In this document: piece after piece, positions 60,105-64,000 of the stretch
Layout: every line of letters starts with the position of its first letter
Numbering within the stretch: the first letter of the stretch is position 1
Source of the DNA: Lenzites betulinus
Taxonomy: Eukaryota > Basidiomycota > Agaricomycetes > Polyporales > Polyporaceae
Length of the DNA stretch: 64,000 bases
Assembly (NCBI GenBank): GCA_022264855.1
Contig: JABYQU010000016.1
Span: forward strand, 434,001-498,000
Reading direction: 5' to 3'
Notes under the pieces: generated by a model
Database searches by the model: none
What the model saw: the letters and a program-made list of their open reading frames with translations, nothing else
Told to the model about the DNA's origin: nothing
Translations under genes and position numbers: made by a program

Positions 60105-61138
60105 CCCCGACGATCTCCCCGCAATCACGGCAGCCTCTGCGCACGCCGTGGTCGCGTGAGCGCCTCGTCCATGAGCGTGCTATCGCACTTGGACATGCAC
60201 TCGACAACAGCACCCGATTATCCTACTCCTCTGCACTCAACTCCTACCTGACGTTCTGCAAGATGCATGACTTTCCCGTGGAACCCACCCCCGATACTCT
60301 CAGCTTCTATGTCATCTACATGTCCCGCCACATCGAACCACGCTCAGTCAACTCTTACCTCTCGGGAATATGCAGCGGACTTGAACCATGGTTCCCCGAC
60401 GTTCGCAGGGTTCGGACATCACCGCTCGTTTCCCGCTCCCTGAAAGGCAGCATGCGCCTATACAGCAAGCCCATCAAGCGCAAGCGCGCTTTACTCAAAG
60501 ACGACCTCGCACTAGTAGCCTCTTCTATCTCTGCTCGTCCCTCCCATGACAACCTACTCTTCGCCGCCATGCTTTTCACAGGTTTTCATGCCCTCCTTCG
60601 ACTCGGTGAGATGGTGTGGCCCGACCAGCGTCACCTGCAGTCCTACCGCAAGGTAACGCTACGCCACACTGTCGAAATCATGCCAGACTCGTTTGGTTTC
60701 TTCCTGCCAACCCACAAAGCCGACTCCACCTTCGAAGGCAACCGCGTCATTGTCCAACAAACTCAGACACTCCCCGATCCCCGCACCGCTTTCATTGCGT
60801 ACCTCAAGTGCCGAGACGATGCCTTCCCCTGCAACCCTGCACTCTGGATTCGCGCGGATGGATCCATTCCCGTGCGGCGTTGGTTCATGGACCACCTGCG
60901 CACGTTTTTTCCGCCGAACATATCTGGACACTCCATGCGCGCTGGCGGCGCAACCTCCCTCGCCGCAGCCGGTGTTCCACCTGCCACCATCCAAGCACTC
61001 GGTCGGTGGTCCTCCGATGCCTGGCTTGCATACATCCGCAAACACCCGGTCATCCTTGGAGCGACACTGTTCGATGGCCGAGCTTTGCACGACGGCCCAG
61101 CGCCTGCCCTTGGCGGCGTGTCGTCTGCCCACCAATGA
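60101..61138 (+). CDS. Tyrosine recombinase of the YR retrotransposon
   Basis: 345 aa from ATG 60101, overlapping the ORF2 stop as ATGA, which suggests coupled reinitiation. The N-terminal SAM-like/core-binding part (LDNSTRLSYSSALNSYLTFC; SFYVIYMSRHIEPRSVNSYL) precedes the catalytic domain. Catalytic residues of the R-H-R-Y set are visible: Arg in HALLRLGEM, His and Arg in SGHSMRAGG, and Tyr in WLAYIRKHP after LGRWSS. In DIRS-order elements this enzyme integrates a circular DNA copy without target duplication. No defects seen. Confidence 0.92.
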   Translation: MTPTISPQSRQPLRTPWSRERLVHERAIALGHALDNSTRLSYSSALNSYLTFCKMHDFPVEPTPDTLSFYVIYMSRHIEPRSVNSYLSGICSGLEPWFPDVRRVRTSPLVSRSLKGSMRLYSKPIKRKRALLKDDLALVASSISARPSHDNLLFAAMLFTGFHALLRLGEMVWPDQRHLQSYRKVTLRHTVEIMPDSFGFFLPTHKADSTFEGNRVIVQQTQTLPDPRTAFIAYLKCRDDAFPCNPALWIRADGSIPVRRWFMDHLRTFFPPNISGHSMRAGGATSLAAAGVPPATIQALGRWSSDAWLAYIRKHPVILGATLFDGRALHDGPAPALGGVSSAHQ

Positions 61139-62200
61139 CCTCTCACCCCCCCTACTATACAAAATCCATCCCATCCGATCTACGCTTCATATTCCTATCA
61201 ACTACTATTGTCCTCAAACATCTCCCACCGTCTTCGTTCTTCAACTACCGACTTCGTTCTCACACCAACTCGAGTGGCATACACGCCCATTCCGAGCTAC
61301 GTCTCCCATCTCTCGAATCATTTCTCTAATTCTTTCTTTATTAGCCCTTTAGCGATCGTACGTAGCTCTTTCATTCCAATAACACGCTGGGCGCCCCCCC
61401 GGCGCGCTCGATGCAGGTTTCGAGTCGAAACCTAGTCGCGCGCTGGGGCGCCCGTGTCCTGCTATCCCGCGTGACTGACCTCCGAAGCCGTAAGAGAGCG
61501 AGCGCCGGGATTTGTTGTATGCTTATGTTCTGGTAGAGAAATTTTAGTTTCTGCACAGTTCCGCTACTAAATTCCGAGTGCTGAGAGTCAACAAGGTGGA
61601 CACGGGCGCTATTCCCCGACTTTCGAGGACGGGCGCCACTGCCAGAGGGAGATGAGGACGCTGATGATGACTGGGAAATAGATGATCTCATAGCGTTGGC
61701 TGGAGTGGCCTAGATAGCTTTACTGGTGGAAGAGACAGTGTGCTAGCGCCTCCTCACGTCCCCGAACGAGACTGGCGAAAGTTTGGGCGTCTATGTATCT
61801 GCCAAATTATGCCGGCCCCGGCAATAGCCATTCTGCCATTTATGCCGGCAGATAAACCCAAAACAATTCTGCCCGGTACACTACACGCGGCGCGCTGTGG
61901 CACTGTGGGGGTATAAGTACGCCGGCTTGCCGACACTAGTAGCAAGACCGCGAGTGGCTCCCTGGTTGTGCGAGTGTTATGGGATATAGGTCTTCAGTGA
62001 GGTCAACCGAAGACCTGTACACCATAACGCATGTCTTTACACCCACCCTCTGAAACCAACAACCCCAGTTGCACTTGTGAAGGCGAAGTACCATACTGTG
62101 GCAAGGACTGTGGTATTACAATGGCTGAATAATACAGTGGCGAAGTAGCGTGGGCAGAAAACATCCGGAGAGCATGTGAGAGCCGGGTAGCAGTGGAGAT
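61139..62200. repeat. 3' region of the YR element and flank, hairpin-rich, no gene
   Basis: A 65-bp imperfect hairpin spans 61389-61453 (GGGCGCC arms) with a central palindrome AGGTTTCGAGTCGAAACCT (61415-61433). GCGCCCGTGTCC (61448-61459) recurs inverted at 61598-61609. Further out lie GCCGGCCCCGGC (61811-61822), TTATGCCGGC twice (61807, 61840) and ATTCTGCC twice (61830, 61866). Such nested and inverted repeats are expected of YR element ends, where circle junctions are rebuilt. From about 61880 to the SPT4 stop nothing is recognised. Confidence 0.55.
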
Positions 62201-62677
62201 TTAATCCTGCTCTGTGCCGTCTCGTGGACGGTACTTGATGTTCCGGTTCTCGAGTTCGGCCTCGACGTCCTCTGGAATGCGACCCTTTACGCGCACCGCG
62301 TACATTCCGCGCACGTATTTTGCTACGAAAGAGATATGCATAAGATAGCCGGGATGAGGAATAACTTTCACTTACACGTCCTCTGCCATCGCGCAACCCA
62401 GCTGTCCTCGGGGTTGATGACCGCAATCGCTCCCTCGAAATGAGTAGTTGTGCATGCTTGGATGCGATCGGGGTATCCTTTCATCTGGGTGTGCAATGCA
62501 TTAGCGCAACCGACGTATGACCCATAATCCTCGGGAACGTACCTGCATAAGCTCTTCACAGTTTGGGCAGCCATGTTTCCGGAAGTCGGCAGGCGTCTGG
62601 ACGATTGAACACAGGAGGCAAGCCCGGAGCTGCTTCGCGCGCGGTTGAGAAGGAATAGAGGCCTGAATCTGGGACAT
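62201..62677 (-). CDS. SPT4: Transcription elongation factor Spt4
   Basis: Exons 62677-62543, 62484-62376 and 62322-62201 give 121 aa. Spt4 forms the DSIF clamp with Spt5 on RNA polymerase II. The zinc finger is complete: [20 protein letters not shown] followed by PNC, then [20 protein letters not shown] with VARWQR, and [18 protein letters not shown], ending [14 protein letters not shown]. Length and end match fungal Spt4. The donor of intron 2 is GTAAGT at 62375 (a GTGTAA 2 nt earlier is less likely). Confidence 0.96.
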
Positions 62678-62871
62678 GTTGGTGGTTCCGAAGGCTCGAA
62701 GGCTGGCAAGGTGTGGATGAAGCGGAGTGAAACGTTAGAGCGGGGTAAGCTTGAAGGAACGCTGGACAGAAGGCAAATAGCGCCCAGTCGGCAACGCCCG
62801 CCACGAGCGCTTCACCGCACTTGACGTCGGCACCGCGCGCAACGACGAGCACGACCAGTACTCCGACCACC
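62678..62871. promoter_or_regulatory. Shared divergent promoter of SPT4 and BIG1
   Basis: Only 194 bp separate the two ATGs. No specific site was recognised. Confidence 0.6.
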
Positions 62872-63907
62872 ATGGCAGGCCGCGCCGTCACCCTCCTCTG
62901 CGCTCTCTTGCCAGCAGCCGCATCTGCATACTCTCATACACACCCTGTTCTTGCCTGGTCATCTCACTAGTACGTCGTTATTCCTACAGGCTCATACTGG
63001 CGCATTCAGCTAATAATGTGTACAGCTCGAAGACCTTGTCGTCTCCCAGCATTGCACACGGACAGAAGGCTGATTCGCATGCTATTTCCAGCGCACTCTA
63101 TGCCGGCGACGATATTTGCGACCACGATGCGGTCGTTGTGATTGACCACGCCGGGGTGAGTACATGCTTGTGCATGCCTTATCCCGCCGCGCTGACTTGC
63201 CGCACTCGCCAGATCCACGCCTCGGACCTCCGCGCTCTGGAGCCTTCTTGCCATGTAGCAAAGGCGCTTTCCAGTGCGCCTTCTTCCCTGAAACTGGCCT
63301 ACGTCGAAAGTAGCGACCACCACGCAAACCCGTTCCATGACCTCGCAAATAACGTCGCGAAACGCTGCGGTTCGCGTTCAGTGAGCCATTCACCAGACCT
63401 CGGAGATCTGGACGTCGACTCCGGGAAGGGCAGGCACGTTGTTTCCATCTCCCTCCCTGCCCTCGAGGATGGCGAGGAAGGCGCGTCAAGGAAGAACAGC
63501 ATGGCCGCGCACCGTAGGTGGCCCATGAAACTTTAGCACAGTACCGGAGCTCAGATGTTTCTCCCGCAGAGTCGTGGCTGTCAGAAGAACTTTCCAAAGT
63601 CGAGGCCGCGTTCTCTAACTACCTGGTGATCTACTCCGGCTCGCCCGTTTCGCTCTTGCACAGCCGCCAGTCCACCTCCTCGTCCACCTTCGACGCCGCA
63701 GCGGCACCGGACGACTCCACCGTGTCCGGTGGAATCCTGAAGCGATACCAACTCCTCACCCCCGGCCTCATTCTCGCGCTGCTCGTTGCCCTCTTCGTCC
63801 TCCTGCCGGTCGTTTTCATTGGCGTTCAGGCGCTGGCGAGCATTCAATCACCGCTCACGAATGACATTCCGAAAGGGTTTAACGCGGAGGAGAAGAAGAA
63901 CCAATGA
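62872..63907 (+). CDS. BIG1: BIG1/Voa1 (ATP6AP1-like) ER membrane protein
   Basis: Exons 62872-62969, 63026-63155, 63213-63513 and 63570-63907 give 288 aa. A signal peptide is visible (MAGRAVTLLCALLPAAASA), followed by the lumenal start YSHTHPVLAWSSHYSKTL; the C-terminus has one membrane helix (LILALLVALFVLLPVVFIGV) and then QALASIQSPLTNDIPKGF and a Lys-rich tail ending EEKKNQ, a possible ER-retrieval feature. This is the layout of fungal Big1, an ER protein needed for beta-1,6-glucan synthesis and related to the V-ATPase accessory subunit Ac45/Voa1. The lumenal part is weakly conserved, as in the family. Confidence 0.88.
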
Positions 63908-64000
63908 GTTGGCCTTCGTCGGGGCGCATGTACGAACCCGGACTGTTATTTCATCCTTTTCAGTCGTGACCGAGGCCACCTGCATGATGCAGTGCGGTAT

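Larger units (their letters stand above)
56405..61873 (+). mobile_element. Tyrosine-recombinase retrotransposon (DIRS order, Ngaro/DIRS-like)
   Basis: Three adjoining ORFs, gag-like (56930-58243), reverse transcriptase-RNase H (to 60104) and tyrosine recombinase (60101-61138), define a YR retrotransposon, which integrates by recombination and not with a DDE integrase. No protease, integrase or methyltransferase is seen. All ORFs are intact, so it may be young. The outer limits given are a proposal: GGCAGAAT at 56405 and its complement at 61866-61873 are the outermost inverted matches. The core 56930-61138 is certain; the termini are not. Confidence 0.85.

Noticed and set aside
56930..61138. 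LTR retrotransposon (Ty1/copia or Ty3 type)
   Set aside because: No long terminal repeats or DDE integrase; the last ORF has tyrosine-recombinase catalytic residues.

Overview
The window is genomic DNA of a filamentous basidiomycete, most likely a wood-decay agaricomycete close to the Polyporales. Genes carry many short introns (about 47-75 bp) with GTRNGY donors, lie on both strands with 0.1-1 kb gaps, and encode eukaryotic housekeeping proteins next to expanded HET-domain proteins. All gene models below are hand-spliced; for most of them the exon phases and total lengths were checked and close on a whole number of codons.

Layout. 1-1639 (-): edge-truncated cysteine-rich fungal protein. 2264-33722: four HET (heterokaryon-incompatibility) paralogues plus a remnant, interleaved with SEC63, a coilin-like gene, an unknown gene, MED10, RIC8 and a histidine-phosphatase gene. 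HET1 (-) and HET4 (+) are an inverted duplication that includes upstream DNA. HET3 is split by a 1.63 kb element with inverted ends that carries a broken piece of an unrelated gene. A roughly 1.39 kb dispersed repeat lies at 28201-29586 and again at 52830-54216. A retroposed insert with a poly(A) tract and 16-bp target duplications sits upstream of RIC8.

33843-52355 is ordinary gene-dense DNA: a secreted S10 carboxypeptidase, the small mitochondrial KGD4/YMR31 protein, Rab escort protein MRS6, a nucleolin-like RRM/RGG protein, proteasome alpha-1 SCL1, RNA polymerase III largest subunit RPC1, a UPF0303 protein and a diacylglycerol-lipase-like gene. Several pairs share short divergent promoters (SEC63/coilin, MRS6/nucleolin-like, SCL1/RPC1, SPT4/BIG1).

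54635-63907: the RNA 5'-end decapping nuclease RAI1, then an apparently intact tyrosine-recombinase (DIRS-order, Ngaro/DIRS-like) retrotransposon with gag, RT-RNase H and recombinase ORFs and hairpin-rich flanks, then divergent SPT4 and BIG1. The accessory content (HET paralogues, broken HET copies, three kinds of mobile DNA) is confined to two zones: 1-34 kb and 52.8-62 kb.

The most unusual observations are the HET paralogue set with a shared N-terminal paired-CxxC module, the transposon-split HET3 whose frame would close on precise loss of the insert, the 16-bp-TSD retroposon, and the retrotransposon ORF2 that stays open through the whole of gag in another frame. No RNA genes or CRISPR arrays were seen.
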